This document shows positions 57,297 through 64,000 of a DNA stretch of 64,000 nucleotides, in pieces. The position numbers were made by a program, and so were the translations under genes. The notes beneath the pieces were generated by a model, which was not told the origin of the DNA, searched no databases, and saw nothing but the letters and a program-made list of their open reading frames with translations. Each line of letters begins with the position of its first letter. The stretch's first letter is position 1. Source of the stretch: Niastella yeongjuensis (GTDB lineage: Bacteria > Bacteroidota > Bacteroidia > Chitinophagales > Chitinophagaceae); assembly GCF_900110245.1 (NCBI RefSeq), contig NZ_FOCZ01000002.1, positions 744,001-808,000 on the forward strand. The letters run 5' to 3'.

Positions 57297-59534
57297 TTAT
57301 TGATAATTCAAATGCAATTCAACACGTCTGTTTTTAGCGCGGCCTTGCGGCGTTTTGTTTGGTGCAATTGGTTTTGAATCACCAAAACCCTGTGCAGTGA
57401 TGCGGCTTGCATCGATGCCTTTTTTAATAAAGTAGTTCTTTACAGCATCGGCACGTTTTGCAGACAGCTTTAAGTTGGTTTCTGGTTTACCGGTATTATC
57501 CGTGTGGCCTTCAATGCTGATCTGCAGGGCAGGGTCAGCTTTCAGTACCTTAACAACCACGTCTAATTTAGGGTAAGAAACTTTCTGGATGATGTCTTTA
57601 CCTGACATATAATAAATGGCCTTGGCAGCAATAGCCACTTTCTTCACAACATCCTGTTTAATTTCAGGGCAACCACCGTTGGCTGGTTTACCAGGCGTAG
57701 CAGGACATTTATCTTCTTCATCATTAACGCCATCACCATCTGTATCAGGAATAGGGCAGCCATTGTATTTGGCAAGACCAGCTACAGCAGGACATTTATC
57801 TTCTTCGTCGTTGATGCCATCGCCATCAGTATCTGGGATAGGGCAGCCATTGTATTTGGCAGTACCGGCAACATCAGGACATTTGTCGTTTTTATCGGCA
57901 ACGCCATCTTTGTCTTTGTCGGGGCAGCCAGCCAACGCTACTTCGCCAGCAACATCAGGGCACTCATCTTTTTCATCAACAATACCGTCATTGTCTTTAT
58001 CGTGTGTGATTTCTTTCACTACTTCTTTAACCACTTCAACACTCTTAACAACTGTATCGGTGCGTGTTTCAACAACCTTTTCTACCTTAACTTCTTGTTT
58101 GGGCTCTTCTTTAACTTCCTGTTTCGGTTGGCTTTTGTGTTTGTGCGTTCTTACACGTTGGTAGATTGGCAAAGTAAAACCCAGGTGAATATCGGTATTG
58201 GAAACGTTTTGTTTTCCTAACACGTTGCTCAGGATAGAACCTGAACCCAGGAACAGCGGGCCTAAACGCATGCCTGCACCCCAGGTAGCCTTTTTGTTGA
58301 GTGTATTGTAATATAATGGTGTATAAAGGCTGAACCATTTTTTCTCTAACCGGGGAGTAACAGTGAACGTGGTAGGATATTGTGCACTGGTTTGGTTCTT
58401 GTCGCGGTTAATGAGGTTTACAATAGTAGCTACATTAATGAACAGACGTCTGTAAATGTGGTAGTCTGCATCGAAACGGAAAGTGGTAGGCAGTTTCACT
58501 TTCATATTATCCTCGTGCGCCTTGGTAGAGAGAATGCCCTGGTTTTGAAGACGGGTAAAATACTCGTCAAAGGTTTCGCCATCCTGTTTGTCCAGGTCGT
58601 CGGTTGTTTTACCTGAGGCGTTGGCAGCATAGCTGTTACCATTTTCAGAGTTCTTATATTTTACCGATCCCAGATCGTTTAATGAGGCGTTTAACCGCAC
58701 CTTATAAGGGGTTTGGTCATTGCTCAACCACTCACTGCTTTCGGGTCTCCATTCGTAGCTGAAGCCCAGGTCAAAACCCAGACCGTGGTTATCCGATAAA
58801 TGTTTCAGTACATCATCGAATTGGTCATCTACATTATCCAGGTTGTTGGAGTAACGTACGTTTACATCACCTTCAAGCTGGTTGATGATATCGCTTTTGG
58901 CAATATTGATGGCCAGTTTATTTGAATAGTAAGAAGCGGCAGCAATGCCTACTACATACTTACCGGTAATACCCATTTTCAACTGGTGGTGCGGAGCGCT
59001 CCAGATAATACGGCCATAGGTTAAACCAGCTTCAGCAAACGCATGCGCTTTTACCTGCAGCATACTTTCCTGAATATTCTGATCATAAATGCCATCATTG
59101 CCGCTACCGAAAAAACGGAAAGTTTTATCGCTAAGGTTAAACTCATTGAACAGCATGCGTGCGCGGGTATACAAACCTACACCGCTTTTTTTGCCGGATG
59201 TGAACATGAAAGAAGGTCCAAGGATCTCGGTATTGAACCAGAGGTTCTTTTTGTCGGCATTGGCCGATTTAATGTAATCCTCGTTTTCTTTGAGGTCTGA
59301 AAAGTCGAACTTTTTAACTTTGTCGTTTTTCAGCTCATAGGCATTGTTTCCGGCTACAGTACCAAAAGAGAAGAAGTTGATGTTCACTTTGTATTTACTG
59401 CCAGCTACAGAAGCGGGGTTTTGCAGCATGCCGTGAACACCGGAATAGTTGTCGTAAGGGTATCCAACAATTGATTGGGATAAGCCAAACAAGGGTACGC
59501 AACTTATCAGGCCTAGCGCAAGGCTTTTTTTCAT
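57297..59534 (-). CDS. OmpA-family protein with DUF5723-like N-domain and thrombospondin-3 repeats
   Basis: 745 residues with a signal peptide (MKKSLALGLISCVPLFGLSQ). Residues ~22-460 resemble the DUF5723 outer-membrane domain (NYSGVHGMLQNPASVAGSKYKVNINFFSFG, KMGITGKYVVGIAAASYYSNKL). A linker rich in Lys/Glu/Val (EVKEEPKQEVKVEKVVE) follows, then four to five calcium-binding thrombospondin-3 repeats (DNDGIVDEKDECPD, DKDGVADKNDKCPD, DGDGINDEEDKCPA, DGDGVNDEEDKCPA). The C-terminal OmpA domain carries IEGHTDNTGKPETNLKLSAKRADAVKNYF and GRAKNRRVELHLN, with the Asp and Arg that bind peptidoglycan. It anchors the outer membrane to the cell wall and may have a surface role. Confidence 0.93.
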   Translation of the reverse strand: MKKSLALGLISCVPLFGLSQSIVGYPYDNYSGVHGMLQNPASVAGSKYKVNINFFSFGTVAGNNAYELKNDKVKKFDFSDLKENEDYIKSANADKKNLWFNTEILGPSFMFTSGKKSGVGLYTRARMLFNEFNLSDKTFRFFGSGNDGIYDQNIQESMLQVKAHAFAEAGLTYGRIIWSAPHHQLKMGITGKYVVGIAAASYYSNKLAINIAKSDIINQLEGDVNVRYSNNLDNVDDQFDDVLKHLSDNHGLGFDLGFSYEWRPESSEWLSNDQTPYKVRLNASLNDLGSVKYKNSENGNSYAANASGKTTDDLDKQDGETFDEYFTRLQNQGILSTKAHEDNMKVKLPTTFRFDADYHIYRRLFINVATIVNLINRDKNQTSAQYPTTFTVTPRLEKKWFSLYTPLYYNTLNKKATWGAGMRLGPLFLGSGSILSNVLGKQNVSNTDIHLGFTLPIYQRVRTHKHKSQPKQEVKEEPKQEVKVEKVVETRTDTVVKSVEVVKEVVKEITHDKDNDGIVDEKDECPDVAGEVALAGCPDKDKDGVADKNDKCPDVAGTAKYNGCPIPDTDGDGINDEEDKCPAVAGLAKYNGCPIPDTDGDGVNDEEDKCPATPGKPANGGCPEIKQDVVKKVAIAAKAIYYMSGKDIIQKVSYPKLDVVVKVLKADPALQISIEGHTDNTGKPETNLKLSAKRADAVKNYFIKKGIDASRITAQGFGDSKPIAPNKTPQGRAKNRRVELHLNYQ
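57706..57885 (-). repeat. Near-identical 69-bp coding repeats (thrombospondin-3 units)
   Basis: Within the OmpA-like gene, two neighbouring 69-bp units differ at only a handful of positions (both encode KYNGCPIPDTDGDG-NDEEDKCPA). This suggests a recent duplication and possible repeat-number variation. Confidence 0.75.
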
Positions 59535-59814
59535 GACTTTGGGAGTTTGGAGTTAGTTATGCGGTTAAATTATATTGCTTAATGCTATCATTAAAAGCGC
59601 CGCAAGGTAATTTAAAATTGTGTGTGTTTTGGAAAATAATGGATTATATATGCGAAAATTCAATTTAGCACTGGTTAGTAATGTTTTATGTTATTGGCAG
59701 TTGTGCAATCGTGTTGGAATGGCCTTTTGAGGCACTGTGAAACGGAAAAAAGGGGCTTCTATTGTATTGATACTGTATTCATTTGCCCACCATAAGACCA
59801 TTACATATTAGTAA
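59535..59814 (+). other. Gene-free stretch upstream of the OmpA-like gene
   Basis: AT-rich, no open frame of note. It should contain the minus-strand promoter of the OmpA-like gene, but I could not place it with confidence. Confidence 0.4.
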
Positions 59815-59844
59815 TTGCTGCATTTGCAGGTACTAATATTTTTG
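59815..59844 (+). promoter_or_regulatory. Consensus Bacteroidota promoter
   Basis: TTG at 59815-59817, a 19-base spacer, then TATTTTTG at 59837-59844 match the -33/-7 pattern TTTG-N19-TAnnTTTG well. Transcription from about 59850 would cover the small frame at 59976 and end at the hairpin at 60088-60119. Confidence 0.6.
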
Positions 59845-59975
59845 TGTATAGGAAACGCCTATCCGAAAGTTGGAAAAATTGCATAAATGGTACTTTCTTC
59901 TTACTTTCGGCCCTCCTGCAATCAATAACCTCCCTGGGCAACACAGAGTATCCCAAACACAATACCCATAATCGT

Positions 59976-60083
59976 ATGAAAGCCTTAACACAATCGGTTT
60001 CCCGGAACTATCTGAAGCTATTTCTGAAAATTATAGTGATCACTTTATGGGCGCTGTGTATTATCTCAGCCGCTATAAAATGA
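59976..60083 (+). CDS. Possible 35-residue membrane peptide
   Basis: The ATG at 59976 gives MKALTQSVSRNYLKLFLKII... with one hydrophobic helix (LFLKIIVITLWALCIISAAI). The frame is open further upstream to 59844, but that would overlap the promoter -7 box, so the short form is preferred. A consensus promoter lies upstream and a perfect terminator starts 5 bases after the stop, making a compact ~270-base unit. No family is recognised. Alternatively the transcript is a non-coding RNA. Confidence 0.5.
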   Translation: MKALTQSVSRNYLKLFLKIIVITLWALCIISAAIK

Positions 60084-60087
60084 AAAT

Positions 60088-60119
60088 AAAAAGTCCCCGC
60101 AACGTTGTAGGGACTTTTT
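60088..60119 (+). terminator. Terminator of the small unit
   Basis: AAAAAGTCCC pairs with GGGACTTTTT over a 12-base loop, with T residues following. Confidence 0.85.
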
Positions 60120-60174
60120 AATGCAATGAATATGCGACGCAGGTAAAACGCACTGTTATCTTATCGTTGAATGA

Positions 60175-61053
60175 TCAGTTCACTTTCTGCATGTAATCGG
60201 TAAAAAATTTCTTGGGGGGCTGTCCGGTTATCTTTTTAAACACCCGGTTAAAAGTAACAGCATTGTTGAACCCGCTTTGATAGGCCACTGCCGCCAGGCT
60301 GTCGAAATTGGCTCCCACTATTTTCTTACAGGCTTCATTGATACGCACTTCGTTTAAAAAGGTGACATACGTTTTCAAGGTATGTTTTTTAAAATACCGG
60401 CAGAAAGCCTGTGGGGTAAGGTGGGCCACGTTGGCAATTTGTTTAAGCGTAATGTTCTCGGTATAGTGCGCCATGGTATACTGGTATATATCATTCATGC
60501 GCAGCCCTTCCGATTCGGTAATGGCGCTTTCTGATTGTGTATTGGAAAGCGATTTGTATTGTTTAATGCGGCAAAGCGTTTGTAGCAATTGAATAAAGAA
60601 TGCCAGCCTGATGCCGTTCCTGGCTTCTTTTATCAGTAACATCTTTTTGCTGATATCCAGTTGGTGCGAAGCCGGTACCTGTAAACCGGTGCAGGTAGCA
60701 TCCATAAACTTTTTAACGTTGTTCATTTCCGGTAGTTCAAGGATCTTCCCAAAGGGTCCACACAGGTCAACAAACAAAGTAAGGGCGTGAATATCTTTCT
60801 GGCTGTCCTTTACAAAATAGTCGGGGTCGCTTTTAAACAGGTGGGGCTGGTTAGCGCCGAGGATAAATACATCGCCCGATTGAAAGCGCTGCATACAGGT
60901 GCCGGCAATAAGCGTGCCTTCGCCTTTTATGATCCAGGTAAGCTGGGTTTCATTGTGGCGGTGCAGGTGATTGTAAAAATGTGGTAACTTATCCTCCTGA
61001 ACCATGATGGAATGCTCCTGCGAAACAGGTATGGTGAACTGTACAACTTTCAT
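60175..61053 (-). CDS. AraC-family transcriptional regulator
   Basis: 292 residues. The N-terminal cupin-like sensing domain has FYNHLHRHNETQLTWIIKGEGTLIAGTCMQRFQSGDVFILGANQPHLFKSD. The C-terminal pair of helix-turn-helix motifs is ITLKQIANVAHLTPQAFCRYFKKHTLKTYVTFLNEVRINEACKKI and SLAAVAYQSGFNNAVTFNRVFKKITGQPPKKF, the standard AraC signature. It is transcribed away from the DapA-like gene with 177 bases between, so it probably controls that gene and its followers in response to a small metabolite. Confidence 0.94.
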   Translation of the reverse strand: MKVVQFTIPVSQEHSIMVQEDKLPHFYNHLHRHNETQLTWIIKGEGTLIAGTCMQRFQSGDVFILGANQPHLFKSDPDYFVKDSQKDIHALTLFVDLCGPFGKILELPEMNNVKKFMDATCTGLQVPASHQLDISKKMLLIKEARNGIRLAFFIQLLQTLCRIKQYKSLSNTQSESAITESEGLRMNDIYQYTMAHYTENITLKQIANVAHLTPQAFCRYFKKHTLKTYVTFLNEVRINEACKKIVGANFDSLAAVAYQSGFNNAVTFNRVFKKITGQPPKKFFTDYMQKVN

Positions 61054-61230
61054 TGCAGTAGTTTGGTTGGTTTAACCAATATTACCATTTTTTTCTCAGA
61101 GTGTCGCGCAGGAGGTTAATATCGGTAAAGAAGTGGTGAATGGACAGAAGTTAAAATTGGTAACAAACTGATTAAAACCCGCTATCCTATACTAACTGTT
61201 TCATAATACTTTTATTAAAAATTATTACGA

Positions 61231-62163
61231 ATGAGTATATCATGGAAAGGTATTTTTCCTGCCTTCACAACCAAGTTCGCTGCCAATGACACCCTTGACC
61301 TGGCATTGTTTGAAAAAGGATTGCAGTCGCAACTGGATGCCGGCGTGGATGGTATAGTACTGGGCGGCAGCCTCGGCGAAGCCAGCACCCTTACTACCGA
61401 AGAAAAAGAAACGTTGGTGAAGCTGGCCATTGAAATAGCCGGACCGGTTCCTGTGGTATTGAACATTGCAGAGGGCGCTACCAAAGAAGCGATAAAGCTG
61501 GCCGCATTGGGTAAAAGCTGGGGCGTAAAAGGCCTGATGTTATTACCGCCCATGCGTTATAAAAGCGATGACCGCGAAACGCTGACTTTCTTCAGATCGG
61601 TGGCACAGTCAACCGATCTGCCTATTATGATCTATAACAACCCCATTGATTATAAAGTAGACGTAACGCTCGGGATCTTTGACCAGCTGCAGGAATGTGA
61701 AAATATTCAGGCGGTGAAAGAATCGACCCGCGATGTATCGAATGTTACGCGCATGATCAATCGTTTTGGCGATCGGTACAAAATATTGTGTGGGGTAGAT
61801 ACACTGGCTATGGAAGAATTGCTGATGGGGGCCGATGGCTGGGTAGGTGGTCTGGTAACCGCATTCCCCCGTGAAACCGTTGCCGTGTACCGATTGATAA
61901 AAGCAGGCATGCTGGAGGAAGCCCGCGCCATTTATCGTTGGTTCCTGCCTTTGCTGGAACTGGATATTCATCCAAAACTGGTACAATACATCAAACTCGC
62001 CGAAGCGCAGGTAGGACTTGGTTCTGAATACGTACGGGCACCACGGTTAACACTGATAGGGGAGGAGCGGGATCGGGTGTTGAAGATTATTAAAGAAGGT
62101 ATTGCTACCAGACCAAAGCTGGAGGTTGACGAGTTGGTAAAGGCAGTGGGCAGTAGGCAGTAG
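61231..62163 (+). CDS. DapA-family (dihydrodipicolinate synthase-like) lyase or dehydratase
   Basis: 310 residues, TIM-barrel of the N-acetylneuraminate lyase superfamily. The Schiff-base Lys163 is in AVKESTRD and the catalytic Tyr135 in MIYNNPIDYKVDV. In place of the GTTGE loop of true DapA it has GGSLGEASTLTTEE, so lysine synthesis is unlikely. With a divergent AraC regulator and a peptidase-like gene next to it, a catabolic role such as the hydroxyproline pathway (pyrroline-4-hydroxy-2-carboxylate deaminase) is plausible but unproven. The last codons (KAVGSRQ) run into a GGCAGTAGGCAGTAG repeat, so the C-terminus is partly repeat-derived. Confidence 0.88.
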   Translation: MSISWKGIFPAFTTKFAANDTLDLALFEKGLQSQLDAGVDGIVLGGSLGEASTLTTEEKETLVKLAIEIAGPVPVVLNIAEGATKEAIKLAALGKSWGVKGLMLLPPMRYKSDDRETLTFFRSVAQSTDLPIMIYNNPIDYKVDVTLGIFDQLQECENIQAVKESTRDVSNVTRMINRFGDRYKILCGVDTLAMEELLMGADGWVGGLVTAFPRETVAVYRLIKAGMLEEARAIYRWFLPLLELDIHPKLVQYIKLAEAQVGLGSEYVRAPRLTLIGEERDRVLKIIKEGIATRPKLEVDELVKAVGSRQ

Positions 62164-62190
62164 GCAGTAGGAAAAAGGCAATGGGCAATA
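62143..62190 (+). repeat. GGCAGTAGGCAGTAG repeat at the 3' end of the DapA-like gene
   Basis: Several 7-bp GGCAGTA/GGCAATA units, a variant of the GGCAGAG polypurine (minus-strand polypyrimidine) family, overlap the last codons and stop of the lyase gene. Confidence 0.75.
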
Positions 62191-62244
62191 GGCGGGAGAA
62201 GCAGACAGCAGAAATGAAAACGCTGAAACAGGGGCCGATAATCG

Positions 62245-62330
62245 CGAACTAGGAACCCAATAACCCAATAACTCAATAACCCAATAACCGGAACGCTGAA
62301 CTTGAAACCTGCAACTCGGAACTAAGAATC
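62245..62330 (+). repeat. AACCCAATAA / GAACTTGAAAC dispersed repeat strings
   Basis: Tandem AATAACCCAATAACTCAATAACC units, then GAACGCTGAACTTGAAACCTGC strings like those at 46567-46640 and 50875-50920. They fill the gap before the DUF885 gene. Confidence 0.7.
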
Positions 62331-62334
62331 GCTT

Positions 62335-64000
62335 ATGAGAAAACAACATATACTTATCCTTGGCCTGCTATTTACCTCAGCATCCACTTTGTCTCAACAG
62401 ACATTGTACCAGCAAAACAGTGAAGTAAACAACCTGATGGTACAATACGATGCCGATCGGGGCAGCCTCAACCGGTTTTATTTTGTTGAGAATTCCCCGG
62501 AACGGCGAAACCGGTTTGTAGCGCTGGTCACCGATTATGAGAAACAGGTTCAACAGTTGAAATACGACAACCTGCCAACCGGCAGCCGGGTAGATTATCT
62601 TCTATTCAAACGAAACCTTGATGAACAACTGCGGCTGCTGGAAGTAGAGAAAAAGGAATGCGAACAGCTGGGCAACTGGTTCTCGTTTTCTACCGGGATC
62701 TATGAAATAGAAAAATTCCGACGCCGCGGTACCCAACCCGATGCCCAACAATGGGCCACCAGTATGAAAGCCATCACGGAAAGCATTCACCAGCTTTCCA
62801 GATCACTGACCAAAGACAGTACGATCACCATCAATTTGATCCGCCGGGCGCAGGGCATTGTAAAAGGATTACAGTCTGCATTGAAAAACGTGAATGACTT
62901 TTATGGTGGTTACGATCCCGGTTATACCTGGTGGATCCCCGACAGCTTTAAACACCTGGATAGTGCCCTGTCTGCCTACGGCAAATTGTGGCAGGAGAAG
63001 GCAAAAGCGGCGCCGGGTGGTAAAGACGATGGCAGTCATATTATCGGCTATCCCATCGGGAAAGACGAGATCATTCGCCAGCTGCAGCTGGAATATATCC
63101 CCTATACCCCCGAAGAACTGATCGACATTGCCAATAAAGAGTTTGCCTGGTGCGATGCCGAAATGTTGAAAGCCTCCCAGGAAATGGGTTTTGGTAAAGA
63201 CTGGAAGAAAGCGCTGGAAAAAGTAAAGAATACCTATGTGCCGCCGGGCAAACAACCCGAGGCCATTATGAAACTATACAACGAATCGGTAGACTTCCTA
63301 AAAAAGAACAACCTGGTTACCATTCCACCGGTGGCAGAAGAAACCTGGCGCATGATCATGATGACGCCCGATCGGCAACTGGTTAATCCGTTTTTTACAG
63401 GCGGAGAAGTGCTGAGCATTTCATACCCAACCAATACCATGGAAGAAGATGATAAAATGATGAGTATGCGTGGGAACAATCCGCATTTCTCCCGCGCTAC
63501 GGTACACCACGAATTGATTGCCGGTCATCACCTGCAAGGTTTTATGAATAACCGGTACCGCGCTTATCGCAATTTTGATACCCCTTTCTGGATCGAAGGC
63601 TGGTCGTTGTACTGGGAAATGGTACTGTGGGACCTGCACTTTCCGCAATCGCCCGAAGATCGGGTAGGCATGTTGTTTTGGCGCATGCACCGGTGTGCCC
63701 GCATTATATTTTCATTGAACTATCACCTCGGTAAATGGACGCCCCAGCAGTGTATCGACTTCCTGGTTGACCGTGTAGGCCATGAAAGGGCCAATGCCGA
63801 AGGTGAAGTGCGCCGGTCATTTATTGGAAATTATGGCCCCTTGTATCAACTGGCGTATATGATCGGCGGATTGCAATTCTATGCCATGAAAAAAGAACTG
63901 GTCGACAGCGGTAAGATGACCTGGCAGCAATACCACGATGCCGTGTTGCACGAAAACTCCATGCCGGTTACTATGGTAAGGGCAATACTTACCAACCTGG
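62335..64000 (+). CDS. DUF885 metallopeptidase-like protein (cut by window edge)
   Basis: The frame is open from ATG 62335 to the end of the window (555 residues seen). A signal peptide (MRKQHILILGLLFTSASTLSQQ) is followed by a long helical region typical of DUF885 proteins (YTPEELIDIANKEFAWCDAEM). The zinc-site motif HHELIAGHHLQ covers residues 391-401 (His392, Glu393, His398), followed by PFWIEGWSLYWE with the third ligand Glu. This is a gluzincin-like family of secreted or periplasmic peptidases of poorly known specificity. It follows the DapA-like gene and is likely in the same AraC-controlled unit, which would fit peptide or amino-acid breakdown. Confidence 0.9.
   Translation, partial: MRKQHILILGLLFTSASTLSQQTLYQQNSEVNNLMVQYDADRGSLNRFYFVENSPERRNRFVALVTDYEKQVQQLKYDNLPTGSRVDYLLFKRNLDEQLRLLEVEKKECEQLGNWFSFSTGIYEIEKFRRRGTQPDAQQWATSMKAITESIHQLSRSLTKDSTITINLIRRAQGIVKGLQSALKNVNDFYGGYDPGYTWWIPDSFKHLDSALSAYGKLWQEKAKAAPGGKDDGSHIIGYPIGKDEIIRQLQLEYIPYTPEELIDIANKEFAWCDAEMLKASQEMGFGKDWKKALEKVKNTYVPPGKQPEAIMKLYNESVDFLKKNNLVTIPPVAEETWRMIMMTPDRQLVNPFFTGGEVLSISYPTNTMEEDDKMMSMRGNNPHFSRATVHHELIAGHHLQGFMNNRYRAYRNFDTPFWIEGWSLYWEMVLWDLHFPQSPEDRVGMLFWRMHRCARIIFSLNYHLGKWTPQQCIDFLVDRVGHERANAEGEVRRSFIGNYGPLYQLAYMIGGLQFYAMKKELVDSGKMTWQQYHDAVLHENSMPVTMVRAILTNL

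Noticed and set aside
57616-58164. 182-residue plus-strand frame opposite the OmpA-like gene
   Set aside because: It is a shadow of the thrombospondin-3 repeats with Ser/Pro/Leu low-complexity composition.

Overview
The window looks like a chromosomal segment of a Bacteroidota bacterium, most likely a Chitinophagaceae member (Niastella/Chitinophaga type). The grounds are SusC/SusD pairs, an ECF sigma/FecR anti-sigma pair with a DUF4974-type C-terminus, -7 boxes of the TAnnTTTG type, Bacteroidota-typical families (DUF5117/DUF4953 metalloprotease, DUF5723-like OmpA protein, LytTR regulators) and many dispersed intergenic repeats. No tRNA, rRNA, transposase, integrase, prophage gene or CRISPR array was seen. 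|| Region 1 (1-33040, all + strand) is a large pectin utilisation locus. It opens with the tail of a SusD protein, followed by susC/susD (966-6043), a beta-helix surface lipoprotein, a PL1 pectate lyase, an SGNH rhamnogalacturonan acetylesterase, an alpha/beta-hydrolase esterase, a CE8 pectin methylesterase and a GH43. Next come an ECF sigma factor and a FecR anti-sigma, then a SusC with an STN signalling domain and its SusD, a GH28 and a GH105-DUF4350 protein. The cytoplasmic galacturonate pathway closes the locus: uxaB, uxaA, uxaC, kdgK, eda and an ExuT-type transporter. Secreted enzymes de-esterify and cut pectin, SusCD import oligomers, periplasmic enzymes release (unsaturated) galacturonate, and the cytoplasmic enzymes convert galacturonate to pyruvate and glyceraldehyde-3-phosphate. 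KduI/KduD, needed for the unsaturated lyase products, are not in the window. || Region 2 (33253-36904) holds a zinc-ribbon protein, an outer-membrane beta-barrel, an MFS transporter and a DUF892 ferritin-like protein. || Region 3 (37047-39822) is the most notable part: the ruins of a nitrous-oxide reductase (nos) locus. A frameshifted C-terminal piece of a Crp/Fnr regulator abuts a 5'-truncated nosL. It is followed by a 3'-truncated nosD fused to a 5'-truncated nosF that has lost its Walker A motif, a frameshifted nosY, and an intact group III truncated haemoglobin. nosZ is absent. || Region 4 (39823-53231) mixes an unknown protein and a large zinc metalloprotease with housekeeping genes: lpxB, surE, atpG, scpB with a very long acidic tail, lysA, a hotdog-fold protein and an MBL/beta-CASP hydrolase. 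|| Region 5 (53232-60120) carries a divergent phosphorelay (hybrid histidine kinase versus Hpt plus LytTR regulator), a large OmpA/thrombospondin-3 protein, and two possible small genes. || Region 6 (60175-64000) has an AraC regulator divergent from a DapA-like lyase and a DUF885 peptidase-like gene cut by the window edge, possibly a hydroxyproline-type catabolic cluster. || Several families of intergenic repeats run across the window: 7-bp polypyrimidine units, 8-bp GTTGACAA units, TTGAACTT-type strings, and paired ACGGTTT hairpins. At two places they have been read into the 3' ends of genes.
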